The notes beneath the pieces were generated by a model. It made no database searches. It saw nothing but the letters and a program-made list of their open reading frames with translations, and had not been told where the DNA came from. From positions 1-56,794 of the forward strand of contig ONBH01000012.1 in NCBI GenBank assembly GCA_900316005.1: a stretch of 56,794 bases of DNA. Direction: 5' to 3'. The stretch is from an uncultured Bacteroidales bacterium. GTDB lineage: Bacteria; Bacteroidota; Bacteroidia; Bacteroidales; Paludibacteraceae. Both the position numbers and the translations under genes were made by a program. Shown piece by piece: positions 49,465-56,794 of the stretch. How positions within the stretch are numbered: position 1 is the stretch's first letter; every line of letters begins with the position of its first letter.

Positions 49465-50049
49465 ATGCAGATTAAGACTTTTTATTGCAATCCGTACCGC
49501 GAATGTACGTATATCGTAACGGCGGACAGAGAAGAGCTGAAGACTGATCAGGCTCTGCGCCCATGCCTTATCATTGATCCTGGCATGTACGGCGAACGGG
49601 AAGAAGAACGGGTGATGAAGTACCTAACTGAACAGGGTCTGCAGCCTGCGGCTATACTCATTACCCACAAACACCCCGACCATGTGTGCGGGCTGGAATG
49701 CCTGCTCAGGCAGTGGCCCGAGTTACCCATTCTCGGACTCAAGTTCACCATGCCCGACCAACCGGATCAGGTACAAGAAATAGCAGGCATGCGTTTTCGC
49801 ATCCTCGCTACGCCGGGTCACAAAGAGGACTCGCTCTGCTTTTGGTTTGAAGAAGAGAACACCCTATTCTCGGGTGACACGCTGTTCGAAGGCAGCATCG
49901 GGCGTACGGATCTGCCGGGCGGCGATATGCAGCAAATCATTCGCTCACTCAATCACCTCAAGACCCTACCCGACTGCACCATCGTGTATGCCGGACACGG
50001 CTATCCGACTACTATCGGTCGAGAGAAGCAGCAGAATCCGTATATGTAA
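49465..50049 (+). CDS. MBL-fold metallohydrolase (glyoxalase II-like)
   Basis: 194-residue metallo-beta-lactamase-fold hydrolase. Metal-binding motifs: THKHPDH (HxHxDH, about 67-73), the His of ATPGHKEDSLCFW (about 115), the Asp of LFSGDTLFEGSIGRTDLPGG (about 135) and YAGHGYPTTIGREK near the C-terminus. Most like short single-domain hydroxyacylglutathione hydrolase relatives; the substrate could be a thioester or persulfide. ATG at 49465, not the repeat-embedded TTG at 49456. Convergent with the CWC gene, overlapping it by 38 nt at the 3' ends. Confidence 0.92.
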   Translation: MQIKTFYCNPYRECTYIVTADREELKTDQALRPCLIIDPGMYGEREEERVMKYLTEQGLQPAAILITHKHPDHVCGLECLLRQWPELPILGLKFTMPDQPDQVQEIAGMRFRILATPGHKEDSLCFWFEEENTLFSGDTLFEGSIGRTDLPGGDMQQIIRSLNHLKTLPDCTIVYAGHGYPTTIGREKQQNPYM

Positions 50050-50227
50050 GCCCTATCTCCTCCAGACAACGGCGGCATAGACATTGGCCGGGATAGGTCA
50101 TGGCTATCCATTGCCGCGCACGCCGTGAGAGATACACCCCCGCACATTGGCAAATGGCGGGGGTGTTGTGTTGACATAGGAATCCTGCCCCACAACGGGG
50201 ACAATTCTTATAGCTGTCGGGCTCCAT
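50012..50227 (-). CDS. Cysteine-rich CWC-family small protein
   Basis: 71-residue protein with the Cys pattern of the Cys_rich_CWC family: NCPRCGAGFLCQ, then CQCAGVYLS and QCLCRRCLEEIG. The usual C-W-C is C-Q-C here. Probably a small zinc-binding protein of unknown role. ATG at 50227 lies inside the last codons of galK (20-nt overlap) and the 3' end overlaps the convergent MBL gene, so the gene is packed between two others. The match of all cysteine motifs makes it more than a chance frame. Confidence 0.8.
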   Translation of the reverse strand: MEPDSYKNCPRCGAGFLCQHNTPAICQCAGVYLSRRARQWIAMTYPGQCLCRRCLEEIGLTYTDSAASLDR

Positions 50228-51377
50228 CGGATATCTCTGCAATATAGAAATCTGCTTTCAGTCCGGTCTTGGCGGTATAGGCTTTGCCAACCTCTTCGAT
50301 AAAGGTCGGTATTGCTTCTTCGCGTACCAGCGAAACGGTGCATCCACCGAATCCGCCGCCGGTCATACGGCTACCGACAACGCCCGGCACCTGCCATGCT
50401 GCTTCAGCCAGGGCATCCAGCTCGGGGCCGGTAACCTCGTAGTCGTCACGCAGCGATACGTGGCTCTGGTTCATCAGTTCACCCATCCGAGCAATGTTAC
50501 CTTCCTTCAGGGCGGCTATAGCATCCTGCGTACGGCGCACCTCACCCACGACGTGGCGGGCACGTTTGCGGGCTATGGGGTCGGTCATCTTATCTTCGAT
50601 GGATTGGAAATCCTCTTGCGACAGAGATGCCAGGTCCTTCAGGTCCGGACGGTTCAGTAGCAGACGTATCTCACGCAGGGCTTCGCCACACTGACGCACG
50701 CGGTCGTTATAAGCGCCGGAGTCCAGATGGTGGGGCGAATGGGTATTGGCTATCACTACCTTTATGCCGTCCAGTTTGACGGGCACCAATTCGAACTGCA
50801 GGGTTGCGCAGTCCAGGTCGATAGCATGGTCTTTCTTACCTTGCGCCGAAGCGAACTGGTCCATGATACCGCAGTTAACGCCGGCAAACTCATGCTCAGA
50901 CGCCTGACCGATGAGTGCCAGTTGGGTGCGATCGTATCCGGTACCAAGCAGTACATTGAAGGCGTAAGCCGTCACCACCTCAAGGGCAGCTGATGAACTC
51001 AGGCCTGCTCCGGGGGGTACATTTCCGTAGAAGAGCAGGTCGTAGCCTTGCTTAACCTCTACTCCCTTCTTGACGAACTGCGCCAGGCATCCTAAGGGAT
51101 AGTTGACCCAAGACTTGTCGGGCAGCGGTGTGGTGAGGCAGTCTAACTCCAGGGTAACAACATCGGGTATGTTGAGCGAGCGGAAACGCATCACTTGGTC
51201 ATCATTCGGCGCAGCCATGAGCCACGTACCGAAACTCAGTGCACACGGGAACACATGACCCCCATTGTAGTCGGTATGTTCACCAATGAGGTTGACGCGT
51301 CCGGGCGAGAAGAAAGCATGTGTCGCTTCCTTGTCATAGGCCTGTAGGAAGGCCTGTTTTAGTTCGTTAAGTTCCAT
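50208..51377 (-). CDS. galK: Galactokinase
   Basis: GHMP-family kinase that phosphorylates galactose at C1 (Leloir pathway), 389 residues. Galactose-binding signature SPGRVNLIGEHTDYNGGHVFP (first 20 at about 24-43), ATP-loop GNVPPGAGLSSSAALEV near 119, catalytic Asp in GVNCGIMDQFASAQG near 167, and the C-terminal GSRMTGGGFGGCTVSLV near 335. galT and galE are not in view. 18 nt after the CoA-transferase gene with no promoter box between, so it is probably read from the ior operon. Confidence 0.96.
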   Translation of the reverse strand: MELNELKQAFLQAYDKEATHAFFSPGRVNLIGEHTDYNGGHVFPCALSFGTWLMAAPNDDQVMRFRSLNIPDVVTLELDCLTTPLPDKSWVNYPLGCLAQFVKKGVEVKQGYDLLFYGNVPPGAGLSSSAALEVVTAYAFNVLLGTGYDRTQLALIGQASEHEFAGVNCGIMDQFASAQGKKDHAIDLDCATLQFELVPVKLDGIKVVIANTHSPHHLDSGAYNDRVRQCGEALREIRLLLNRPDLKDLASLSQEDFQSIEDKMTDPIARKRARHVVGEVRRTQDAIAALKEGNIARMGELMNQSHVSLRDDYEVTGPELDALAEAAWQVPGVVGSRMTGGGFGGCTVSLVREEAIPTFIEEVGKAYTAKTGLKADFYIAEISDGARQL

Positions 51378-51395
51378 TCTTCTATTGCTTTGTTA

Positions 51396-52697
51396 TTATT
51401 TTAAACGGAGGAAGCCGAGGCCGAAGCGCTCTACAGCAGCGCGCTCCAGTTCTTCGCGAACAGACGGGTCGGCAATCTGTATCAGCGCCTTCGCACGGTC
51501 TGCAAGCGGCAGATTACGCAGGAAGGCGATACCATGTTCGGTAACGATATACTGCGCCTGGAAGCGTGTGGTGACGACACCGGCACCGGGTGCCAGACGC
51601 GGTACAATCTTCGATTTGCCCTTGTTGGTCATCGATGTGAGTGCCAGGAAGCACTTACCGCCTTCCGACAATGCCGAACCGTAGAAGAAGTCATGCTGTC
51701 CGCCCACGCCGGAAATGACGGTCTCGCCAATGGAGTCGGCGCAGATCTGACCGGTCAGGTCCACCTCTATGGCTGAGTTGATGGACATAGCCTTGGGGTT
51801 CTGACGAATGATCTGCGGGTCGTTGGTCCAAGCCACGTCACGGATGACGAAGTCGCGGTTGCCGTCCACGTAGTCGTATAGGTTACGCGAACCGAGTATG
51901 AGGCTGCCGACCGACTTACCGGGCAGAATCTTCTTCTGCGAGTTATCGATGATACCCTTCTCGATCAGGGGTAGTACACCGTCGGTGATGGCTTCGGTAT
52001 GCAGACCGAGGTGCTGGTGGTCACGCAGGGCGTTGATGACGGCATTGGGAATACCGCCTACGCCGATCTGGATGGTAGCACCATCGGGTATCTCGGCAGC
52101 GATATAATTACCGATCTTGGTCTCGATGGGTGAGGGCACGGGTGTGGGCACCTCTACCAGGGGTACATCACCGCGGCACATCGCCGAGATCTTCGACACA
52201 TGAATCACCGGGTCACCAAAGGTGCGGGGCATGTATTTATTGACCTGTGCGATGATGGTCTTTGAGCACTCGGCGCCCGAGAAAGCAATATCGGCGGACA
52301 CACCATACGAGCAGTAGCCGTCCTCATCGGGTTCGGATACATTGAGGAAGGTGACATCCACGGGTATCAGACCGCTGCGGAAGAGGCTTGGTACTTCGCC
52401 CAAGAAGCACGGGATGGTGTCAGCCACGCCCTCGCGCATCGCGTTACGCAGGTTATTGGGCACGAAGATCGAGAGTGCACGGAAGGAATCTATCAGTTCC
52501 TTCTTGGCATAGGGTGCATCTTCTTTCTCCACGCCGAAACCGCTGATGAGTTTCACGTCACGCAGCTCGGGTGCGCGTTCGGTCAGTGCCTTTAGCAGCA
52601 CGGTCGGGATGGATGTAGAGCCTTGCACCACGATGGTATCACCACTCTTGACCAGCTTGACCGCTTCCGCAGGCGAAACATACTTATAATTTTCCAT
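51396..52697 (-). CDS. Acetyl-CoA hydrolase/transferase family CoA-transferase
   Basis: 433-residue CoA-transferase of the acetyl-CoA hydrolase / 4-hydroxybutyrate CoA-transferase family. Motifs: VSPAEAVKLVKSGDTIVVQG near the start, IQIGVGGIPNAVINAL near 215, LHTEAITDGVLPLIEKGII near 235 (the Glu is the likely thioester-forming residue), GGQHDFFYGS near 333 and YIVTEHGIAFLRN near 385. Next to iorAB and an aminotransferase, a role in releasing arylacetates from arylacetyl-CoA with acetate or succinate as acceptor is reasonable but inferred. ATG at 52697 emerges from the upstream heptad array. Confidence 0.9.
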   Translation of the reverse strand: MENYKYVSPAEAVKLVKSGDTIVVQGSTSIPTVLLKALTERAPELRDVKLISGFGVEKEDAPYAKKELIDSFRALSIFVPNNLRNAMREGVADTIPCFLGEVPSLFRSGLIPVDVTFLNVSEPDEDGYCSYGVSADIAFSGAECSKTIIAQVNKYMPRTFGDPVIHVSKISAMCRGDVPLVEVPTPVPSPIETKIGNYIAAEIPDGATIQIGVGGIPNAVINALRDHQHLGLHTEAITDGVLPLIEKGIIDNSQKKILPGKSVGSLILGSRNLYDYVDGNRDFVIRDVAWTNDPQIIRQNPKAMSINSAIEVDLTGQICADSIGETVISGVGGQHDFFYGSALSEGGKCFLALTSMTNKGKSKIVPRLAPGAGVVTTRFQAQYIVTEHGIAFLRNLPLADRAKALIQIADPSVREELERAAVERFGLGFLRLK

Positions 52698-52755
52698 TAT
52701 CAATTATCAATTATCAATTATCAACTATCAACTATCAACTATCAACTATCAATTT
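52698..52755 (-). repeat. Heptad spacer, TTGATAR type (eight units)
   Basis: On the coding strand TTGATAG units then TTGATAA units run from the last codons of the aminotransferase (Q-I-D-S-stop) to the ATG of the CoA-transferase gene, with no other sequence between. Confidence 0.92.
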
Positions 52756-54079
52756 GACAAAAGTCATGGTTGAACTGTGCCAGGCGTTGCTCCAATTCCT
52801 CATACTGGTCATCGCGTATAGCACTTGAGCAGCCGCGCAGGCCTTCGCGCATAGCGCCGGTGGAGCTCAGCGAGATAGCCGAGATGCCGTAGTAGATGAG
52901 TTTATTGAGCAGCTGTTCGCCCGTCCAGTTCTTATAGGTAAAGGTAAAGAAGAATCCGTCACCCACGGGGCGTCCGTCGGCATCCGTGTCATAGACGATA
53001 CGGAAACCGTTGCGGAGCATGATCTCCTTAATCTTTTGCGCGCGACGCGCGTACTCGCGCGTGTTCTCCACGAAACGAAGCTGACCCTTGCAAGCTGCCT
53101 CAAACATAGCCGCCATACCGAACTGCACAGAGTGCGTCACGCCGGACGAGAGCGAGTACAGGATCATATAGATGAAGTTGCGCATGAACTGTCCGTCATT
53201 GCCATATCGTTCGCCGAGCAACGGATAGCATTTCTGCGCCAATTCGGGTTCTACGGCGATGATGGCACCACGCTGACCGGCGTACGAGAACATCTTCGAG
53301 CACGAGATGACGTGCACGCAGTTCTTGGTGTAACGGCCTACAGTGGGTTGATAAGGCGCCTGATAAGGCACGCCGCGTTTCTCGCGGAAGTCCATATTGA
53401 GGTATGCCAGGTCTTCGATGACGATGACGTCGTATTTCGTAGCCAGTCGGCCGATGACCTCCAGTTCCTGCTCCGTCAGACACATCCAACTCGGGTTGTT
53501 GGGGTTGGAGAAGAGCATGGCAGCTATGCGGCCGGTCTTGAAGTGACGCTCCAGCTCGGCTTCCAGTTTATCGCCGCGGAAATCTGCTACGTCAAACGCA
53601 TCCACACGCACACCGATAACCTTGCACTGCTGCTTCTGTACCGGGAAACACGGGTCCACGAATAGGACGGTATCTTTCTGTTTAGATAGCTGGCTCATCG
53701 TGGTATTGAGCGCAAAGGCAGCCTGCATACCGCCCACCGAGGGCACGATGCACTCTTCGGGGATATCCAGGTTGATGAATGCCTTGATGAACTCATGCCC
53801 CCAATGTTTTACCTCGGGGATACCCGTGATGATCGGGTATTTGGAGCCTTTGCCGGCAAGTAATGCTTTGTGTTCGGCCTCTATACCGATTTGCTCGGCA
53901 GGCAGACCGGGTTCGCCCAGCTCCATGTGGACGAACTCGATGCCTGTAGCCTTCTCGATATCCTTGACCACACCCACCAGCTGACGTATCGTAGCTGCGC
54001 CAAGCTCGTGTGCGTTTCTGAGACCAAAGTTCAAGCACGTTTGGTCTACTAATTGTTTATCCAGAGGTATGCTATTCAT
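52742..54079 (-). CDS. PLP-dependent aminotransferase (class I/II)
   Basis: Fold-type I aminotransferase of 445 residues, somewhat longer than the ~400 common for the class. Features: HMELGEPGLPAEQIGIEAE near 51, a central substrate region SVGGMQAAFALNTTM, the AMLFSNPNNPSWMCLT block near 190, IEDLAYLNMDFREKRG near 220 and the PLP Schiff-base lysine in ISCSKMFSYAGQRGA (about 260). Placed 3 nt after iorB, it probably makes the arylpyruvate (phenyl-, hydroxyphenyl- or indolepyruvate) that IorAB oxidises. The family call is secure; the amino-acid preference is inferred from context. Confidence 0.9.
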   Translation of the reverse strand: MNSIPLDKQLVDQTCLNFGLRNAHELGAATIRQLVGVVKDIEKATGIEFVHMELGEPGLPAEQIGIEAEHKALLAGKGSKYPIITGIPEVKHWGHEFIKAFINLDIPEECIVPSVGGMQAAFALNTTMSQLSKQKDTVLFVDPCFPVQKQQCKVIGVRVDAFDVADFRGDKLEAELERHFKTGRIAAMLFSNPNNPSWMCLTEQELEVIGRLATKYDVIVIEDLAYLNMDFREKRGVPYQAPYQPTVGRYTKNCVHVISCSKMFSYAGQRGAIIAVEPELAQKCYPLLGERYGNDGQFMRNFIYMILYSLSSGVTHSVQFGMAAMFEAACKGQLRFVENTREYARRAQKIKEIMLRNGFRIVYDTDADGRPVGDGFFFTFTYKNWTGEQLLNKLIYYGISAISLSSTGAMREGLRGCSSAIRDDQYEELEQRLAQFNHDFCQIDS

Positions 54080-54082
54080 GAC

Positions 54083-54664
54083 TTATAGTTTTATACCGTT
54101 ACGATAGCCGGCCTCTACGGCGGCTACGTTGCTTTCGACAACGGCCTCGCCCTTGCGCGCAAACACGCGGCGCACGCCGGCAATCATCTTGTCATGATCA
54201 ATGCCTAACATCGGGATAGCAGCACCCAGCAGCACCATATTGGCAGCCTGTGCGGGTGCGCCGGCTTCCTTAGCCAAGCCCTCTACATCCAGTGCCACAT
54301 GGTTCTTGATGGCAGCCAGGTGCTTGTTCAGCTCTTCCATATCCGGATAGTTGGGGATGTTGACAAACGGAGCATTCGAGGTGACGATCCACCCTTCGGG
54401 TTTGAGGTAGCTGACATAACGCAGTGCCTCCATGGGTTCTAGCGAGATAATCAGGTCTGCCCCACCCTTGGGGATAAGGTCCGAACAGATCGGTTCGCTG
54501 CTGATACGCAGGTTCGACTGCACATCGCCGCCACGCTGCGACATACCGTGCACCTCTGCCTGTTTCAGATAGAGTCCTTCGGTCAGGGCGGCTTCGCCCA
54601 CTACGGTTGCGATGGAGAGAATACCTTGGCCTCCCACACCGGCCAGAATAATATCTTTTTTCAT
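54083..54664 (-). CDS. iorB: Indolepyruvate ferredoxin oxidoreductase, beta subunit
   Basis: Gamma-domain-type subunit of the 2-oxoacid:ferredoxin oxidoreductase that converts arylpyruvates to arylacetyl-CoA and CO2 with reduced ferredoxin. 193 residues starting KKDIILAGVGGQGILSIATV (GxGGQG, residues 10-15) with HGMSQRGGDVQSNLR near 45 and MVLLGAA near 150. ATG at 54664 is preferred over an upstream TTG within the repeat. Separated from iorA by a heptad spacer and followed after 3 nt by the aminotransferase. Confidence 0.95.
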   Translation of the reverse strand: MKKDIILAGVGGQGILSIATVVGEAALTEGLYLKQAEVHGMSQRGGDVQSNLRISSEPICSDLIPKGGADLIISLEPMEALRYVSYLKPEGWIVTSNAPFVNIPNYPDMEELNKHLAAIKNHVALDVEGLAKEAGAPAQAANMVLLGAAIPMLGIDHDKMIAGVRRVFARKGEAVVESNVAAVEAGYRNGIKL

Positions 54665-54671
54665 GGCAAAA

Positions 54672-54709
54672 ATATCAATTATCAATTATCAATTATCAAT
54701 TGTCAATTA
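54672..54709 (-). repeat. Heptad spacer, TTGAYAR type
   Basis: Coding-strand TAA stop of iorA merges into TTGACAA and four TTGATAA-type units, then TTTTTGCC and the iorB ATG. Confidence 0.9.
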
Positions 54710-56314
54710 CTTTTTGGCTGCTTTGAGGTGACGTTTCAGCGTCTGGATGCACTCACGGCGTGCGATGACCACGGATGTTCCGTTGTAGTCAATCTCCTCG
54801 CGCAGAACCTGTTTGATTTCCTCCATGTTCTTAGGCAGCGGAACGACCACGCGTACGTGCTCGGGTTCTACGCCCAGACCGGTGCAGATAGCCTCCAGGC
54901 GGCCTGTTCCGGCAGAGTCCTGACCGCCGGTCATACCGGTAGTGAGGTTATCGGAGATGATGATGACCACATTGCTCTTGCTGTTGACGCAGTCCAACAG
55001 ACCGGTCATACCGCTGTGCGTAAAGGTGGAGTCACCGATTACGCCTACCGACGGATGTTGTCCGGCATCAGCCGCACCCTTGGCCATGGTAACCGATGCG
55101 CCCATCTCGAGCGTGGCATGCAGAGCCTGATACGGAGGCAGAGCGCCTAAGGTATAGCAACCGATATCACCAAACACGCGCGGGTTCTTGTACTCCTTCA
55201 GCACCTCGTTCAGTGCGGAATACATATCGCGGTGACCGCAACCTTGGCAGAGCGCGGGCGGACGGTTGACTACCAGCGTGTCGGCTTCGCGAACGGGCAG
55301 AGCCTCCAGGCCCAGCGCAGCGCGCACGCAGTCCGGACTCAGCTCACCCATGCGGGGCAGCGCACCGGTCAGACGACCCGTTACCTTCACCGTCGAGGGA
55401 ACCATGCCGCGGATCAGCTCTTCTACTACGGGCTGACCTTCTTCGATTACCAGGACCTCCTCGGCGCCGTCCTGTACCATCCGGTCTATCAGGGCTGCGG
55501 GCAGCGGATACTGGCTGACTTTCAGGATGGAATAACCCATCTTCTCGTCGTAGTTCTCCATCAGGTAGTTATAAGCGATACCCGTAGCGATGATGGCTTT
55601 GCGGGGGTTGGCACCCTTTACGTAGGTATTGTGGGTGCTGCCGTTGCTGAGCGCTACGAAATTGTCCTGCGCAGCTACCAGCTCGGCATAGTTGCCTTTG
55701 GCGAAAGCGGGCAGCAGGATGAAGTGCTTCACGTTGTCGGGCATGCGCATCTCGTTCTGCTTGGGCTGATTCTCACGCGTCTCAACGACGGCGCGGCTGT
55801 GCGCCATGCGGGTGGTCACACGCAGCAGAATCGGGTAATGGATCTTCTCCGACAGCTCAAATGCCTCCTGCACCATATCGTACGCCTCCTGCTGGTTGGA
55901 GGGCTCGAAGCAGGGTATCATGGCAAACTTAGCATAGAAACGGCTATCCTGCTCGTTCTGCGACGAGTGCATCGAGGGGTCATCTGCCGCTACGACTACC
56001 AGACCGCCGTTAGCGCCGGTGATACTGCCCGCCATAAAGGCATCCATGCAGACGTTCATACCGACGTGCTTCATGCACACCAGTGCGCGTTTGCCCATAT
56101 ACGACATACCGAGTGCGGCTTCCATGGCCGTTTTCTCATTGGCTGCCCATTTGCAGAAAATCGGAGCCTGTCCTTCCGGACGCTTCGCTTCACGCATTTG
56201 AATGTACTCGGTGATTTCAGTAGAAGGAGTTCCGGGGTATGCATACACGCCGCTCAGACCTGCGTCAATAGCACCTTGTGCAATAGCCTCGTCTCCAAGA
56301 AGTAAGTGTTTCAT
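54707..56314 (-). CDS. iorA: Indolepyruvate ferredoxin oxidoreductase, alpha subunit, lacking ferredoxin domain
   Basis: TPP-binding catalytic subunit, 535 residues. N-terminal pyrimidine-binding domain (GAIDAGLSGVYAYPGTPSTE near 15; CKWAANEKTAMEAALGMSYMG near 54; DDPSMHSSQNEQDSRFYAKF near 110), C-terminal TPP domain (PPALCQGCGHRDMYSAL near 350; GDIGCYTLGALPP near 380; GDSTFTHSGMTGLLD near 425). The protein stops at QTLKRHLKAAKK. The two-cluster [4Fe-4S] ferredoxin domain found at the end of archaeal IorA (about 600 residues) is absent, so electron transfer needs a separate protein or a cluster elsewhere. First gene of the operon, promoter at 56381-56412. Confidence 0.95.
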   Translation of the reverse strand: MKHLLLGDEAIAQGAIDAGLSGVYAYPGTPSTEITEYIQMREAKRPEGQAPIFCKWAANEKTAMEAALGMSYMGKRALVCMKHVGMNVCMDAFMAGSITGANGGLVVVAADDPSMHSSQNEQDSRFYAKFAMIPCFEPSNQQEAYDMVQEAFELSEKIHYPILLRVTTRMAHSRAVVETRENQPKQNEMRMPDNVKHFILLPAFAKGNYAELVAAQDNFVALSNGSTHNTYVKGANPRKAIIATGIAYNYLMENYDEKMGYSILKVSQYPLPAALIDRMVQDGAEEVLVIEEGQPVVEELIRGMVPSTVKVTGRLTGALPRMGELSPDCVRAALGLEALPVREADTLVVNRPPALCQGCGHRDMYSALNEVLKEYKNPRVFGDIGCYTLGALPPYQALHATLEMGASVTMAKGAADAGQHPSVGVIGDSTFTHSGMTGLLDCVNSKSNVVIIISDNLTTGMTGGQDSAGTGRLEAICTGLGVEPEHVRVVVPLPKNMEEIKQVLREEIDYNGTSVVIARRECIQTLKRHLKAAKK

Positions 56315-56380
56315 GGTGTTTAAATATTTTGATAAAATGTTTTACAACATACTTTCAATCGGTTTTTCCCGATTTGGCTG

Positions 56381-56412
56381 CAAAGTTACAAAAAAAATCC
56401 GACATGAGCAAA
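56381..56412 (-). promoter_or_regulatory. Promoter of the ior operon
   Basis: Minus strand TTTG (56412-56409), 20 nt, TAACTTTG (56388-56381); leader of about 60 nt to ATG at 56314. Confidence 0.82.
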
Positions 56413-56485
56413 TTTTTCTCTGATTTTTTTCAAACAAATGTTTCATAACATACATAGCACAAAAAAAAATGCGACGACATCGCTT

Positions 56486-56689
56486 TCAAGCGAGACCTGT
56501 CAGGGCGGGTGTTGATGGCGGCGGGTGTTGATGGCGGCCGGCGTAGCGGGCGGTGAAAAGCTGCTGATTGGCGGATTCGGCAGGTGTCTTGACATGACGG
56601 GAACGGTCGGGGCAACGGCAGCTGTACAACTTGCCGGTAGGCGAGCGGCGGATGTAATAACCGGCTCGGCGGTTCACCATGCCATACAT
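56486..56689 (-). CDS. Small basic protein, conserved-looking, unknown function
   Basis: 67-residue frame (MYGMVNRRAGYYIRRSPTGK, then LYSCRCPDRSRHVKTPAESA), very rich in Arg, Pro and His; a second in-frame ATG at 56680 is possible and a stop lies five codons upstream of the first. The segment G-Y-Y-I-R-R-S-P-T-G-K-L-Y looks like a small strand pair, and I have an impression of similar short proteins in rumen Bacteroidales, but I cannot name a family. No standard promoter box is seen. It could be a chance frame in GC-rich DNA. Confidence 0.45.
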   Translation of the reverse strand: MYGMVNRRAGYYIRRSPTGKLYSCRCPDRSRHVKTPAESANQQLFTARYAGRHQHPPPSTPALTGLA

Positions 56690-56765
56690 GGTCTCAATGT
56701 CTTATACTGAAATAGGTTTACTCATAAAACATTAAAAAAGTGTCAAATTTTAAGATTTTAGTTTT

Positions 56766-56794
56766 ATGAACCGTGGTCAGTACAACAATTATCC
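56766..56794 (+). CDS. Possible start of a rightward gene, cut by the window end
   Basis: ATG followed by codons for M-N-R-G-Q-Y-N-N-Y reaches the window edge without a stop. The upstream DNA is AT-rich as expected before a Bacteroidales gene, but no TAnnTTTG box is evident. Nine codons are too few to identify. Confidence 0.3.

Overview
The window is chromosomal DNA from a member of the order Bacteroidales, probably an uncultured gut or rumen lineage. Three things support this. Nineteen promoters follow the Bacteroidetes sigma-AB plan (TTTG or CTTG, exactly 20 nt, then TAnnTTTG). Several proteins are Bacteroidetes hallmarks (GT117/DUF2723 protein, DUF3109, DUF5715, SpoIID-like protein, meso-DAP dehydrogenase). 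Shine-Dalgarno sequences are largely absent. I see no transposase, integrase, phage gene or CRISPR array.

Layout. 1-5.2 kb: divergent small gene / cdsA - acyltransferase - GT2, then tRNA-Gly(CCC) and a tandem pair of Wzm-like ABC permeases. 5.3-8.1 kb (minus): DUF5715 - ddh - CNNM transporter. 8.3-14.6 kb: DUF4353-like lipoprotein, DUF456, umuDC, GT2, SpoIID-like. 14.6-24.9 kb (minus): clpB lacking its N domain; GT117 - CobW - AtoE; a secreted TPR-CHAT protein. 25 kb: tRNA-Lys(CTT) with a structured leader and an eight-copy 15-bp repeat. 25.4-33.1 kb (minus): gyrA - TPR - yqgF - def - mntP - DUF3109 - cinA - nucleotidyltransferase. 33.4-37.2 kb (minus): dnaA, then amidase - MCE. 37.5-45.8 kb (plus): GH13 - GH2 - GH13 - pepT - gcvT. 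45.9-48.0 kb: an AT-rich pocket with a membrane-anchored HTH protein, an unknown lipoprotein and a translationally coupled PH-like membrane protein. 48.1-50.0 kb: NSS symporter and MBL hydrolase. 50-56.3 kb (minus): iorA - iorB - aminotransferase - CoA-transferase - galK - CWC protein, which reads as an aromatic amino-acid fermentation operon plus sugar genes.

The most unusual signal lies between and inside the genes. Most non-overlapping co-directional gene junctions are filled by tandem heptanucleotides (TTGAYAR, AATTAAA, AATTTAA or AAATCGT type) that begin at or supply the stop codon and run to the next start codon. On the coding strand each heptamer carries one stop codon, so three copies close all three frames. 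Related heptamers lie in-frame and stop-free inside at least five coding genes. One composite element (heptads, a ~45-bp double hairpin, heptads) is intergenic at 7.3 kb and is found again in-frame inside the DUF3109 gene at 27.3 kb. A second repeat class, ~100-bp structured elements with AGCGNAGCG cores, flanks both tRNA genes, and the AGCGNAGCG core recurs in the gyrA tail and in two intergenic arrays.
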